Source of the DNA: Toxotes chatareus
Taxonomy: Eukaryota > Chordata > Actinopteri > Toxotidae
Assembly (NCBI GenBank): GCA_016801885.1
Contig: CM028903.1
Coordinates: forward strand, 13,346,535-13,410,534
Reading direction: 5' to 3'
Length of the DNA stretch: 64,000 bases
In this document: positions 1-13,100 of the stretch, piece by piece
How positions within the stretch are numbered: the stretch's first letter is position 1
Layout of the letters: every line of letters starts with the position of its first letter
Program-made: the position numbers and the translations under genes
The notes under the pieces: generated by a model
Told to the model about the DNA's origin: nothing
Database searches by the model: none
The model's input: the letters and a program-made list of their open reading frames with translations, nothing else

Positions 1-3000
1 GAAGCTCGTGAAGTAGTCGAGGTGCTGCTACACTCACGCCTAACATACTCAACTCATGCACTTGCAACATGAAGCCAACGAATCCTTTGCAACAGGGCAG
101 TGTATTTAGGATGAGTGCTCTGTTCATTTGTTTTGTTGCCATTCCTGCTGCTGCGCTGCTCACCTGAAAAACTCTGCTGCATTCACTTGGCACTGCTGCT
201 GTTTATATAGCATTTTGTAAGGCCCAGCTCCAACCATGCATCCACATGTTCAGCTCTGAGTCTCAGTTACCCAGAGAGGGAAAATGTTAGTGTCGCTCCC
301 CAACCTTGGCAGCGCTGAACTTAGCGTATCCTTCAAGGCGTGTGAAGAGGTCCGAGCCTCAAGGCCAAAAATCGACTCTATACGTGTTCTGTAGTCGCTT
401 AACAACCTGTGTGTTGATTGACTGAACAAAAATCATTGGACTGAATTCTTTCAACATCACCTTGTTAAAGGACTCTTGTGGTCTTCCAAAGCCCAATTTC
501 TCATTCACAGTCCAGCCTGCCAAAGAGAAGTTACGGGCATAGGAAACCGGTCAGTCAGCAAAACAAAAACAAGTGCCAAAAACCCCAAAACAACTCCTCT
601 CCTGAATTTTGAGGGACCCGCACAACACAGCTAGTGAAGAATTTAGTAATCGAGTCATTCATTGCGTGTGAAGGGCTATTTTTAGGTCCCACCTGAGAGT
701 GAAACCTGTGAAAAATACAGTGGTGTGCAGGAGGTGAAAAGCAGAGGTGAGGATGTTTTCTTAAGAGAAAAAGACACCAAGGAATCATATGTTTCAAATG
801 TTGTCAGTACCTGCTGAAACTTTAAAAGTACAAGATACTGATACCGGAAAGGAAAAAAAAAAATGGCATGATGCCAGTGGGTTTCTGCTACCAGGGCCTA
901 AGTGAGGGTGAGAACATGACAAATGTCAGAAGTGACATTGCAGAGAGATGAGAGCAGGAGCCGCTCTCACCCCAGGAGATTCGTCCCTGCTGAAGGAAAG
1001 AGATAAACACTGTGTATTTATGCTGTGTGTTTTATATATATGTGTGTGTGTGTGTAGGAGAGAGAGAGTTTGACAAATCCTCTAGTGCACTGTGAGAGCT
1101 ACGTCTTTGTTACTCTGACAATGGTGCTCTGACACAAATGAAAAAGATTCGTTTTTTTTCTCCCCTGTCAAACACTTTTATCTTTCCCTCTCCAACTGTC
1201 AGCGTTTCTCCCCACATTTCCCTCACCCTCTCTGATTCTCCATTTGTGTATCTCAGCATTTCTCCCGCTGTCTCGCTCCCTCTCCCTCTGTCTCCTCTTG
1301 TCTTCATTAGCTTCCCCCTTTCCTGTTTTCATTTCATCATTAACTCTGTGAATTTTGGTATCTGAGCAGCAGAGAGTGAGGAAGGGAGAGGCGTGAGTGT
1401 GGAGAGAGAGAGGCAGGGAGAATACAAATACAGAGGAGAGATGGAGGAATGGGGATAGGGGACATGGATAGAGGCACAGAAGAAAAAGGATAAGGCTTTG
1501 TTAGAAGGATATCAGAGGGGGAAAAAATGAGCGAGAGGCAGAAAGAAAAGTTAACAGGCAGAAAAAAAGAAGCAAAAGAGAGACACAAAATAAAAGAATA
1601 AAAAAGGAGAGGGAGGGGGGAAGAAATGGCAGGAGGATGGTGTTTAGTGCTACTGTGGAGCCTGCAGCAGGATAAGTGATCCCAGTGGTAGACAGAAGGT
1701 CAGATACACACTGACAGTCAGACCACTGCTTAACCTTGCACTCTGACCACACACACACACGGGTAATGCTGCACTTGGGCACGCGCTTGCATACACAAAT
1801 GCACACTTACGGACACACACACTCACAGCTGATGTAAGGCAGCCAGACTGAAAGCAGGATGGCTGTCAAAACATCAGCATCTGCTCAGCATCACACACAA
1901 CGCTCAGAGCAAACACGCACACAAACATACATCTAGCAAACAGCGTCCAAGCGGCCCTTAGAGGGATCAAGGCTGATATTTGATAAACTTGCGCTACCCC
2001 AGCTGGGGCTTAGCTAGCGCACGCACGCACGCACACACACACGCACGCATGCACACACAGCACTGCACAGCAACAGAAAATTTCACAAAGTGCTTCCTAA
2101 AGTTCAAAAAGAAACTGAAACATAAAGTCATGGAATTATAAAGCAAAACAAAGTTGTGTGCTTACATTGTTGCACTAAATGTTCATTATAATGTGACTGT
2201 ATATACTGTACATATTTATGTGAATATCAATATGAGTGAGTGTGTGAGTGCGATGCAGGGCTAATTGATTGTCCTCGTCAGCCCTGCTGTTCAGACTGCA
2301 GCAGCTGTCAGCAGGAGCCAACTGCTACTCTAACAAGCCTTACGAACACAAACACACACACACACACTTTCACACTCTCTCGTCAGCACACGCACTATCA
2401 CGTTAGTCCTTAACGTAGAAACAGACGCACAGACTCACTTAAATGTACACACACTTGCACACATAAAGGCAGCTCAAGAGATCCATAAAAAGGCACGTGG
2501 TGCGGTTGTGTCTGAGCTTCTATACTTGACATTTTCCAGTTTGAGTGACAGATGTTAGACATATCTGAATAATCCCTTGGCATTTCTTAATACGTGACAT
2601 GTATAATATAGACCCAGTCTCCAATCAAAGCTTCAGCCAGAAATTCAAAACAGAAATCCATTGTCTGTTTGATTTGTGATCAGGAGTGTGTGTGTGTGTT
2701 GAGCCACATTTTTAACGGTGCAGATACAGTATTAAACAAAGAGGTAACTTGGAAGATAATGCACATGCCAAGTAACACTCTGCATCAAGCCACAGAAACT
2801 GCACACACACAGGGAGGATGCTGCTGCTGAAGTGTTGGTAAATACACTCCATCACAGTGTAGGAGGTTACACCGGGCTTAGCCCTTCTCATCTCTCATCC
2901 TTTGCTTCTCTCAGTCCTGCCCCTCCCACAAACCCTCCTCACAATCTGTCGTTACAACTTGAGCGGGCTTCCCACACCCACCTGCCTTTCTCCTCTCTTA

Positions 3001-3246
3001 CTTTCTCTCCTTCCTGCAGTCTCCTCTCTGTCTTATCTATCACTCCCTCCTGTCTTCCCTCTCACATTTTTCCAGGAATTTGTAATTCATCCTCCTCATT
3101 TAGCGAGATGGAGGGTTCTGTCAGACGCTCTCCTTTGACTCCTCCTCCATCCTTCCGTCTCTGCAACGCTGTAGCTGTGTGTGTGTGTGTGTGTCTGTGT
3201 GACACAGCATGTGTGCAAGACTGTGTGCGTTCTACAAGAATTTTTG
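1..3246. other. No gene seen: simple repeats and low-complexity DNA, probably pdgfd intron 1 or 5' flank
   Basis: No frame here has the codon pattern or flanking splice sites of a known exon. The stretch holds short CA/TG tracts (about 1040-1056, 2020-2050, 2350-2368 and 3177-3198). It also holds a purine-rich tract at about 1370-1630, whose opposite strand gives spurious S/L/P/F-rich open frames. I looked for the missing signal-peptide exon of pdgfd here and did not find it. Small exons without a recognisable homologue could be missed. Confidence 0.5.
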
Positions 3247-4605
3247 TACAAAGTGCATTCAGAAACTATTCACGCCTCCTCACTTTCCCACATTTTGTTA
3301 TGCTGCAGTCTTGTGCTAAAATTGTTTCGATTTATTTTTCCCTTTATCAGTCTGCACTTAATACCACATAATGACAAAGCCAAAACAGAATATTTTGAAA
3401 TTTTACCAAATTTCTTTAAAAGGAAAAACTGAAATATCACATTAACATAAAGGCATAAGACCCTTTACTCTGTACTTAGTTGAAGCACCTTTGGCAGCGA
3501 TTACAGCCTGAAGTCTTCTTGGGTATGATGCAACAAGCTTTGCACACCTGGATTTGGGGGATTTTCTGCCATGCTCCTCTGAAGATCCTCTCAAGCTCTG
3601 TCAGGTTGGATGAGGGCCGTCGGTGGACAGCCATTTTCAGGTCTCTTCACAGATGTTCAATCTGGTTCGGGTCAGGGCTGGCTGAGCCACTTAAGGACGT
3701 TCCCAGAATTGTCCCTGAGCCTTGGCTGTGTGCTTAAAGTCATGGTCCTTCTGCCCAGTCTGAGGTCTTCAGTGGTCTGGACCAGGTTTTAAGGATATCT
3801 ATGTTCTTTGCGCCTGACCAGTCTCCCTGTCGCTGCTGCTGAAAAAAAAAACACCCCCACAGCATGATGCTGCCACTACCATGCTTCAGTGTTGCAATGG
3901 TACTGAGCAGGTCCTGAGCGATACCTCTGGACATGACACTTAGAATTGAGGCCAAACAGTTCAATCTTGGTTTCATCAGACCAGAGAATCTTGTTTCTCA
4001 CGGTCTGAGAGCCCTTTAAGTGCTTCTTTTTTTCAAACTATGCAGAATTTCACTGAGGACAGGCTTCTGTCTGGCTACTCTGCCATAAAGCTCAGATCAG
4101 TGGTGCGCGGCAGTCATGGTTGTCCTGCTAGAAGTTTCTCCCATCTCCACACAGGGTCACTGAAGTTCAGCCAGTTTTGGGTCACCTCTCTTACCAAGGC
4201 CCTTATTGGTAAGAGTCCTGCTTGTTTCAGTTTTCTTCCATTTAAGAATTATGGAGGCCACTGTGCTCTTGGAAACCTTTAATGTTGCAGAAATTTTTGT
4301 GCTTCAACACAATCCTGTCTCTGAGCTCTGCAGGCAGAGGCTTATGACTTGGTTTTTGCTCTGATAAGCATCATCAGCTGTGGAACCTTATACACACAGG
4401 TGTGCGCCTTTCCAAATTATGTACAATCAAACGAATTTACCCCAGGTGCACTCAAGTCAAGGTGTAGAAACATTTCCATTTTAATAATTTTGCAAAAATC
4501 TGATGACTGATGAGTGAGTGAATAAATAAATGTTAACAATTTTAGCATAACGCTGCAACATAGCAAAACTGACTGAGAGTTTGTAAATGTTGCTGCTGCA
4601 TTTTA
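3247..4605 (-). mobile_element. Degenerate Tc1/mariner-like DNA transposon (transposase on the minus strand)
   Basis: The sequence matches, as remembered, the Tc1-like family widespread in salmonids and other teleosts. Conserved blocks read on the + strand include the stretch around 3480-3530 (GAAGCACCTTTGGCAGCGAT), the block with CACAGCATGATGCTGCCAC near 3858, and CATCAGACCAGAGAATCTTG near 3973. On the minus strand these encode transposase pieces such as GSGSIMLWGCFF. Degenerate inverted termini are visible: about 3290-3328 and 4534-4568 are imperfect reverse complements (TTTTGTTATGCTGCAG against TTTTGCTATGTTGCAG, both continuing to GCTAAAATTGTT). The outer ends near 3247 and 4605 are approximate. 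No intact transposase frame remains; frames are short and interrupted, so the copy is dead. It has no evident link to pdgfd beyond possibly lying in intron 1. Confidence 0.88.
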
Positions 4606-5080
4606 TGTGTTATCCTCATGAATACATTGTTATTATTTTATATTTCACATTACATTTTTAGTATATATTAGTATATATGTTAATATACAAACGTGGCTTG
4701 ATACTTTATATTTACTTACTTATCTATTTTCTTGCCTCTATTAATGTTTTCCAATTTTGTTTATTTAGGCTGTGTGGTAGAGAAGACAAATGTAAGTGAA
4801 GTTACTGATATAAAGTAGCAGCTGTTACACCTGATTGGTGTTCCATAATGCATTGTTATTAAGGCAAATGCAAAATCTATGAAACCTGCTTTATTGTGCA
4901 TTTCATCCCCATCTCTTGCTTGACAGGCTTTCTACTACCTCTATATATGCCTGAGGCTTTCTCTCCCTCTCTTTCTTTCTATGTTTATACATATATATGT
5001 ATAAATATCCACGCATGTATGCTGTACATGTTATTAGGACCCATGTGACTGCTTGTGCCTCCTCTGTATTTGTGTGTCAG
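4606..5080. other. No gene seen: AT-rich spacer leading to a pyrimidine tract
   Basis: AT-rich sequence with a TATA-type tract near 4985-5005. It ends in pyrimidine-rich sequence (CCTCCTCTGTATTTGTGTGTCAG) that would serve as the acceptor of the exon-like segment that follows. Confidence 0.5.
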
Positions 5081-5242
5081 GGCTGCCAGAGCCGTTCAGC
5101 CGAAACGTCTCCACTGACCTGCCGTCAGTGCTGACTCAGCAAGTGCTGGTCCCCTCTGCATTATTCAGCAAGCTTAGCCAAGATGTTAAACAGGAGAACA
5201 TCACAGCAGAGGACTGGAGCATGCTAAGTGGACTGGCGCAAG
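5081..5242 (+). CDS. Putative orphan coding exon, gene unknown (162 nt, phase 1-1)
   Basis: A good 3' splice site (TTTGTGTGTCAG at 5069-5080) is followed by 54 codons with a protein-like mix of residues. They read from LPEPFSRNVSTDLPS through LVPSALFSKLSQD to ENITAEDWSMLSGLAQ. The best 5' splice site is a GC donor, AAG|GCAAGG, at 5243; a weak GT alternative follows at AAT|GTATGG (5253). With the GC donor the exon starts and ends in phase 1, so it could be skipped or included without changing frame. The frame stays open to TAG at 5269-5271. I do not recognise the protein. Position and phase would allow it to be an extra exon between pdgfd exon 1 and exon 2, whose junction is also phase 1. It could equally belong to another gene, or be chance. 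Confidence 0.4.
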
Positions 5243-6834
5243 GCAAGGAGAATGTATGGATGTTAGCTTAGTGCGATACGCAGATTAGCTTGTAGAAACA
5301 GGAGCAAAGCTGTGTCCCGTTCCCATTCACACGCATTTCACCTTGGATTTGAGGATGTAGTGCGTTGACACTGACACAGACATTAATAAGCATAGTAAAT
5401 TTGATTGATTGTTGAGTACTGATGAAGACTCTCATCCAGCTATGCAACACACAGTGTTGCATAGGTTTTCACAGTTAAAAAAACAATGATTAAAGATACT
5501 CCAGGTACACCATGGACAATAAAAATACTGTTATGCTTTGAAAAACATGGCGGTAATGTAATTTGTGGCTTACAAGTGCAAACCCCTGACATGGTCCTTT
5601 AACTGCAGTTTAGAAGTATCTGAAAATTGCTCGTACGTGCAGGCCGAATGGGGCACATACTTTCTGAGGTGCAGCAAAAACAACATTTTTGCTGTTATTT
5701 TTTTCCTTCAGGAGATAATAACACAATTAAAGTAAATTCACTGGTTCTCAAGTCATTTACGACACGTAACATCCTTGAGTTATAACCTGAGCAGGTATTC
5801 ACTGTTATAAATCAATGTGCTGAAGAGGTTTGAGAATTAAAGAAAAGAAAAAAAAATGAACACTATCTTTTCAGCTTTTTAACCACCGATTTTCCACGCC
5901 AGTTGGCAGAGTACACCTCATCCCTCTTCTTTGTACCCATTAGGCTAATTTGTCCCCATCAACAGGTGTTGAGTCATAGATCCCTGAGAGGCACTCGCAA
6001 ACAGTAAGTGGATGCTAATGCTAATCAAAGGCCCAAAAGAACCATTGACACTTGCTGTTGAAGATGTAAGGACCAAGCTAAAAAGCTCCAGTACCACAGA
6101 AAAAAAAAATTAAATGCATTGTGAGTCACAGCTCTCCACTGATGTCTCCTCTTTGTTTTTGCCTTTGAAAATAGATGGAGAAAGCCAGACAATGGTGAAT
6201 TTGCACAAATCGGCACAACATCACAACAAAGCAAGTGACACGCAACTATGCACACAACTTCGCACATGCATACAAAACAGTATCTTTGCTTATTTATGAG
6301 TCTAACTCAGACATTCTCTTTGGTGTAGCCTATACAGTGTTTGATGTGTTGAGGTATCTTGGGGCTTGGTGGACTTTCCTTGTTCTTTTCACAATACAGT
6401 AGCTGCAGCAGTGTTTCCCCATCTGCCTCTCCGCTGCAACTATCCTCTCTTTCTCTATCCATTCTGTCTCTGTGTTTGCTTTCGCTCTCTTTTTTCACTC
6501 TCCTCTTCTTCTCACCCCTGTCCCTCTCCACCTCACTCAGTCACTGTCTCGTCTTCTTTCTCCCTCATCCAGCCTGCTGTCCTTCATCTCTCTCATTCTT
6601 GATTCTCAACCTTTCTTCACCTTCATTTTGTCCTTCATGTACTCTTGTCTCTGTCTGTCTTTCTGCTCCACTTCCTACTTTCTCTCCCTGTGAGGGTGTC
6701 TTCTCTGAGGTGTGTGCAGTCCTTCTGAATAGAATGAGTGAGCTCAGTAAACACTGTATTGGTCATGTCTGTGAATGTTTGTCTAACCTCCTCTGTCCGT
6801 GTCACAGCACATGCCTTTGTGTGGGCTTCAAAGG

Positions 6835-6835
<1 letters not shown>

Positions 6836-6871
<36 letters not shown>
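6836..6871. repeat. (AC)n microsatellite
   Basis: Uninterrupted AC dinucleotides, about 17-18 units. One of the longest perfect dinucleotide runs in the window and likely polymorphic. Confidence 0.97.
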
Positions 6872-6874
<3 letters not shown>

Positions 6875-9409
6875 CACAAAATCTTTAACATCTTTAAACA
6901 TAGGTATTTGCTTACAGAGCACACACATATGCTTTCTCACCCTCTCACTTGCTGACGCTCTCACACTGAAAACATCCACCCACACACACAAACACACACA
7001 AAGAGTGTAACCCCTCCTATGAGTGGAGAAGGGAGAGAGCCAAACACCATACAGTGTTTTGGATTGTACTAAAATTGTCCCCTGGCAGGGGTTACAGGGA
7101 CAAGTGCTAGGTCATGAGGAACTTTTATTTTTACTGTCCTGAAGATGAGGAGTGAAGGAAAGAGATCCATGAGCAGAGACAACGAGAGAAAGGGAGAAAT
7201 GAGTGGGACGTCCGCCTGATATGTCCATATGATACGTTTACTGCAAGAGAGAACACAAGAAGAGGGAGGACTGAAGACAGTGTGTGCAAACTGCATGTAT
7301 AAAGGACACCGTACACTTTGCTTTTATTTGCTTGTGAGTTGTTTGCACGTGGGAAGTTAAACGTGTGAAGCTGTTTGTGGAGGATTTCAGTCAGTGTGTG
7401 ACTCATCAATATCTATACAGTCCTGTCACTGAAGTCACTGAGACACCAATATTTCCCAGAAGCCTCGAAATAGAAAGTGCTACATGATAATGTTACCAGG
7501 CAACCAAGAAACTTCTTGGTTCCCTTCTAAGCAGATGTTTCAGCCGAGTCTTAATATATTACCCAGTTAGAAAAGTTACAGTAGATAATAGGACAAGGAC
7601 AGAAAAAGTTCTTAAAACATTTGAAAGTCAAAATAGTTCTACTACTCGTGCTTCGTACTGGAGGACATCACAGCCCTGTTGTTAAATGACAAATATAAAA
7701 CTTCCATGGATTAAAAATTCATAATAGGAAGTGTATTGACCTTGTTTGCAGTCGGAGGTGTTGCGTCAACAGTTTTACAGATGTCTCTTTTATATATGGT
7801 GGTCTAAAGGAAAAATGCTCTTTGGGATTCATGGGATTTTTTAGTTGCAGTTCCGTGAGTGGCCACTGGGACAAATGCTCTACCAGCCTCCTTAATGCAT
7901 CCATATATCTGTCCCTTACTGGGTAACTGCCTGTGTGGTAATTAGAAATAAAGCAATGTTATGAAAGATTTTGATGATGAAGATGACGTGACATGACATT
8001 TCCAAAACAGTTCCATGATACCTCTTTGATCACAACTCTGTGGCTATAAAGCTAATGGAGCAGCCCTGTTGTGTCCAACTGAAGGCACATAATGCATGTA
8101 GGGTGTTTTTTTTTTTTTTTTTTTATACTTACATATATAGGCCTGCTGTTCTCTATAATTCATTGATATGTACACCGCAGCTGCCTCGGCACGTATGTAG
8201 CTCTCAGATGAATGCCTATGTGGCCTGCCTAATGCACTGGACACTAATACACTCATTTTTTTTTTTTTTTTAAACATGCATTTTCCTTCTAGATCTTCAT
8301 TTTGTTAGTTTGACTGGAGAATTACTGAAAGGTCCCTCCAGTCTCTCAGTCCTTTCTATATTCAGCCTTCCTCTCCATGCCAACGCTCCACTCCAACATC
8401 CCAATTCCCCACACTTTGACACTGAAACTGCAAAAAAACATGCAGGCGCTCTGCATAAGAGAAAGTGATGGAAGTTAATTGGTTTTAGCAGCAGAGGTGG
8501 AGCAGAACCAAAAAAATAATGTGAAAGAAAAGAGTAAGATTAGATTAGAAGAGGAAGAGAGAGATACAGTAGTGAAGCACTGTGTTTTTGACCATTTTAA
8601 ATAAATTAACACAGGTCTGGCTTTTTCCCTAAGCATGAACTATTTTCAAATGTGAGAATCTACATCAGGTTTCGATTAACATCAACCAAACAAGAAAAAT
8701 TAGAGCTTTGCTCTTACTGTCAGGGTCAGAAAGAGAGGGAAACAGAGGTTGAGAAGATGGTGCAGGATGGAGGGAAGAGAGGCAGTGAAGAGGAGAGAGG
8801 AGGAGAGATGTGGGACGAGAGCCGATGCTGACCAAAGCTGACACCCCTCGGCATGCAGTGTTCATCCCCAGGGTGTGTGTGTGTGTGTTTGTCTTTTTCA
8901 TGCCTCTGTGCATGTGTGAGCATGACTGAGAAACAAGGGAGAATATTTAAAGCTGATTTGTCATGAGAGAGTGGCAAAACAGTGGAGCCAGCACAGGCTT
9001 TGATAAGCAGTACAGCGATGAGCGCACACACACACACACATACAGAGGCCTTGAGCTAACATTTAGCCAGATGGAAAAGGCTTTGGTTATTTCTCATGGG
9101 TGGAAATACTCTGAGGGTGCAAGTACAGCTTCCCGCATCAGCAACCAACACACACACATACATGCACACAAACACAGACCCATACATATATAGTAGCTAA
9201 CAGATGTGCACATACAGACTCACTGTACACACATAATCAACTAATGACAAGCACACACACACACACATATTTGCACACAAACCAACACTCAAATACACAC
9301 ATGCTCACACAGTATTTAGCAGCTAATGGGCAATGTTTTACACTCTGTTGCCAAACACAGATGAATAAACAATTCAGCAGATAAGTGGGAATGACTGCAA
9401 ATTGGTCTG

Positions 9410-9476
9410 GAATAATAGTAATAGTAATGATGATGATGATGATGACAATAATAATAACAATAATAATAATAATAAG
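9410..9476. repeat. Triplet microsatellite (AGT/GAT/AAT)
   Basis: Compound trinucleotide tract: AGTAAT units, then five GAT units, then AATAATAAC-type units. On the minus strand it makes a leucine/serine homopolymer frame that is not a gene. Confidence 0.9.
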
Positions 9477-9914
9477 CAGAGGAAAATGTTTAAATTATTG
9501 TCTCTTTTATAAGTTAAATATTTCTGTAGATTATCGGTAGAGCTACTGCCATGTTCATTCATGCCAAAGCCAAGTTTTTTCATAAAGTCCTCTCACTACA
9601 AGTCAACTCATATTTACTAGATCACTGTGGTTGAGCCAATTACTGTCTCACAGTGTGAATAAAGTTGGTCAAAGCAATCCACTTCTGCATACAAACTACA
9701 ATGTATCATGCCCACAGCTTTATTAAATAGTCTTTACCTTGGCATTTTCAGACACCGGTCTATTCAATCAGACCGTGGTTTCTTTACCCCCTTGGCCTGT
9801 CACTGAACTGTTCATTCACTCTCTGTGGACTTAAAAGTTGGAAGCAGCCTTGCACTGACTTGCTTTCTAGTTTCTAGTTAGATTAATAGCACTCTCACAT
9901 TTGTGTGTTAAATA

Positions 9915-10130
9915 TGCATCTTGTTAGCTTAGCTTAGCACAAAGAAAAGAAACAAGGGAAACAGCTGGCCCGGCTCTGTCTGAAAATAACAAAATCCCTT
10001 CACTAATCAACACGTTAGATCGCCTTTCTTTAATCTATACAAATACAAAGTGTAAATGCTATTTTATTCTTGCCTGCTTTCAGCCAAGAAACAGCTCAGT
10101 ATATAACCCTGTGTAAAATGGAAAGTTGTT
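9915..10130 (+). repeat. Fragment of a teleost interspersed repeat (GCTTAGCTTAGC family)
   Basis: The block from GTTAGCTTAGCTTAGCAC through AACAGCTGGCCCGGCTCTGT to ATCAACACGTTAGATC resembles, from memory, a repeat scattered through percomorph fish genomes (GCTTAGCATAAAGACTGGAAACAGGGGG...). The copy is diverged and shortened. I do not know its class (SINE-like or non-autonomous DNA element). Confidence 0.55.
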
Positions 10131-13100
10131 TTCTTTTAAACTTTGGTTTTTGTATGGACTGAACAAAGAAGACATAACATGTTCAAATTTCATAAACTCC
10201 GTACCCATGGTTGGAGCCTGATATGACAGTGGTATTGATCCTCTCATCTTACTTTTTGCCAGAAAGCAAATAAGCATATTTCCCAAAATGTCGAATCATT
10301 CAACGGTGATGCGAGGTAAGATCATCTGTAATTACGTAGATTAATCTCGTAATCTTAAAGCACATCAAATCCCAGTCCATAACAGTTTAAAACACCTATT
10401 TTTAGAGAGAAACTGGGAAGAAGGAGAACAGCAACATCGCATTTCTCTGGGGAGTTTTTCACAGCTGAAAGTGAATGTATTACGTGTGTCGTGTTAGCTG
10501 GTGTTGGGGCTTAGGAGAATTCATTTTGAGAAGATGAAAGTCAGGCAGGATATGTTAGACAGGGAATGGCAGATGTATGAAATGGGGTTGCCTTGTTGTA
10601 GGTGATGTCCTGCGGGACTGTGTCTCTGAGTGAGAATGTATCATATATGCAAACTGTCACTCAAGAAAAATAGGGTTTGGTTTGCACAGAATAAGAGACT
10701 TGGATTAAAAAGGGCTGAAATATAATATTAGACGAGTGTTTGCACACCTGTGACCTCACCAAAACAAACTTTTAATTAACAGAGCGAGAGAGATGAAGTT
10801 CGATGTATTGTCTTCATCGTCTGTTCTCCTCTCGTGACTTCAGTACTTTCTCAACAGAGCTATTTTTCGGTCTCTGATGCACGCCGGTTGCTGGGTGATT
10901 AGAGTGTGATTGGCACTTGGATCAGAAATAGATCTCAGAGCCATGAAGAACATCACACCCTGGCACTGGAGGTGGGAGAGCCAAGTTTAATTAGCGAGAA
11001 TTTACCCACATACATCCTGGCAAACATGCATCCAAGCAAATACACACAAACTACCCAGAACTTTTTCTGGGAAACTGGCGCATTAATAGCCCCCCTCCCT
11101 CACACATACACACACATCACACATAACAGAATCACGCTGCATCATTGTCACTGTTATTTAAGTGTCATAAATGTCTGAAAGCTTAATTGCCAGTGTCAGA
11201 CATCGTGTGTACTTAAATGTAGGGGTGTGAGTCAGACTTGTTAGCGATATTATCAGTACTATTGACATCATCGTGTTTCTTTAGAGCGCAGAACATTAAC
11301 TTTCTGTCAAGTTTGGAAGAGATAAATGTTCAGTGACTGGTTTGGAGCACAGGTCCTGTAAAATACACAATATATTAACTGGAATGATTTCGTGGCTTTG
11401 ATGAAGGGAGTTCAGCAGTGCTGAACAGCGATCTTGTGTTGCAGATGATTCGGAAAAAAAGTGCAAAGAACGCAACCACAGGAAAGACAGCCTGAAAAAA
11501 AACACAAGGGCTTCAATTAGTTGCAGTACATCTAGAAAGAGTGGACTCAGAATTTGTCCAAGAAAAGTCTGAGACTGTTTATTAAAATTCAACCCTTCAC
11601 CCACTCATTTCCACAGGATTTCCGACCATTACTACCCGTTCAAGCAGATGCACCATCCAACTTCTGCCCACGACTGTTAAACTACAGCAAATGGCAGCAA
11701 GGCTTTCTTTTTAAAGATACACATACATAGTCTTTAATCTTGTCTTAAATAAATGCAATTATAGTTGCAACTATTTAATAACAGACCAAAGAAAAACACC
11801 AGAAACAATGTCTAAATTATTAACAACCAAGAATGAATAAATCTTTTCCCATTGTTTAAAACACAAACCAGATGCTGGAAAATCAGAGCATCAGAGCAGC
11901 AGCGATAATTAACAGATTAGATCTGGATAAACAACTTTATTTTATTTGTTATGTTAATTACATTTATGTGCAACTAACAACGGTTTAGCAGTCTTAAAGA
12001 GAAACGCAAAGGGAATGGGCAAGTGAGAGAGACAAAGTGAAACTTTATTTGACACCATATATGGAGGCAATTTATTGGAAAAAAAGAAAAAAAAAAAACA
12101 TATCTTAAAATGCCTGTTAAAGCCCATTAATAACAGCCTCTTTTATTTATTTATTTTTACTTTATCTATCCCCACCCTGCACTGATATAATTTGGACAGT
12201 GATAAAGATGATTTCAAAAAGTATAAAGATCCACATCAGATAAATGAGTGAAGGTTGTTTTTTTTTTTTTTTTTACCTCTTTAGTCTCCCAATTTTAAGG
12301 ATTCTATAATACACTGAACGCATTAAAATAAATAAAAGTCACCATATTTAATATTTCTTTGCAGTCAGTCTGAATAGCAGACGTGGTATCTTCCCTCGTG
12401 ATGCACTGCCAGGTCTCTACCACAACATAAGGAGCTTTTAAAATAAAACACATGCTCTTGTGGATTGAGGTCATGTGACTGACAGTGCCAGTCATGTACT
12501 TTCCACTGTTAGCCTTAAAAACTTTAGTTGAACTCCTGCAGTCTTAAAAAACAGGTGACTATGTATGTAACGTCTGCTGTCTGACACTGTTTCTCCACTA
12601 TGGAGGTGAAATACAATGAACACCATAAAAGCTGAAAGTCAGTGTAGTTGCTGTTTCACTTCAAGTCCAATGTGCTGTAGTACAGAGCTAGACATAAGAA
12701 GAAAAATGTGTTACTGGCCTTGGATTTCTGGACTGTACTGCATATCCCACTGCGCCGCCAGCATATGTGTTGGCCTTCCATGCATTTGCAAAGCAGGGCG
12801 ACAAAATGTAGCTGCCAGTCTCCAGCACTGTCAATTTCTCTGGACTGGATCTTTAACACAACCCACTTTTCTTATCATTGCCTCATTTGCATGAATTTGC
12901 AATGGAGTCACTGACATCACTGCATGATTTATAGTAAGGTCAATGGCGTGACTAAAGAGCAGCATCCAAAGGAGCTGGGTGGTACTTGAGCATATTTGCA
13001 TATTTTCTCATTTTAATATCTTCCTTCTACTTTATGCTTTCTGTCTCACACATACTCTTCTTTCTCACAGACACACACACACACTTGTGCGCTTGGGTGG

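Larger units (their letters stand above)
5243..9914. other. No gene seen: AT-rich DNA with microsatellites and polypyrimidine tract
   Basis: Contents: a C/T-rich tract at about 6400-6700, a perfect AC run at about 6836-6871, homopolymer T runs near 8106-8124 and 8258-8271, several CA-rich stretches between 8870 and 9310, and a GAT/AAT triplet tract at 9410-9476. The 198-residue frame over 6359-6955 is S/L/P/H-rich and runs from the pyrimidine tract into the CA repeat; I do not treat it as a gene. Confidence 0.55.

Noticed and set aside
5081..5242. Exon of dync2h1, the mammalian neighbour of PDGFD
   Set aside because: I could not match the 54 residues to any dynein heavy-chain region that I can recall, and in mammals DYNC2H1 lies on the 3' side of PDGFD in convergent orientation, not upstream.
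6359..6955. 198-residue open frame on the + strand
   Set aside because: Built from a C/T-rich tract followed by a CA microsatellite; composition is S/L/P/H, with no domain and no splice context.
9121..9310. Spaced CACACA-type repeats resembling an array
   Set aside because: Irregular microsatellite sequence with no fixed repeat-spacer period; CRISPR arrays are not expected in vertebrate DNA.
10262..10320. Possible pdgfd exon 1 ending in G|GTAAGA at about 10316
   Set aside because: The short frame before it (starting MSNHSTVMR) has no hydrophobic signal peptide and no resemblance to the PDGF-D N-terminus.
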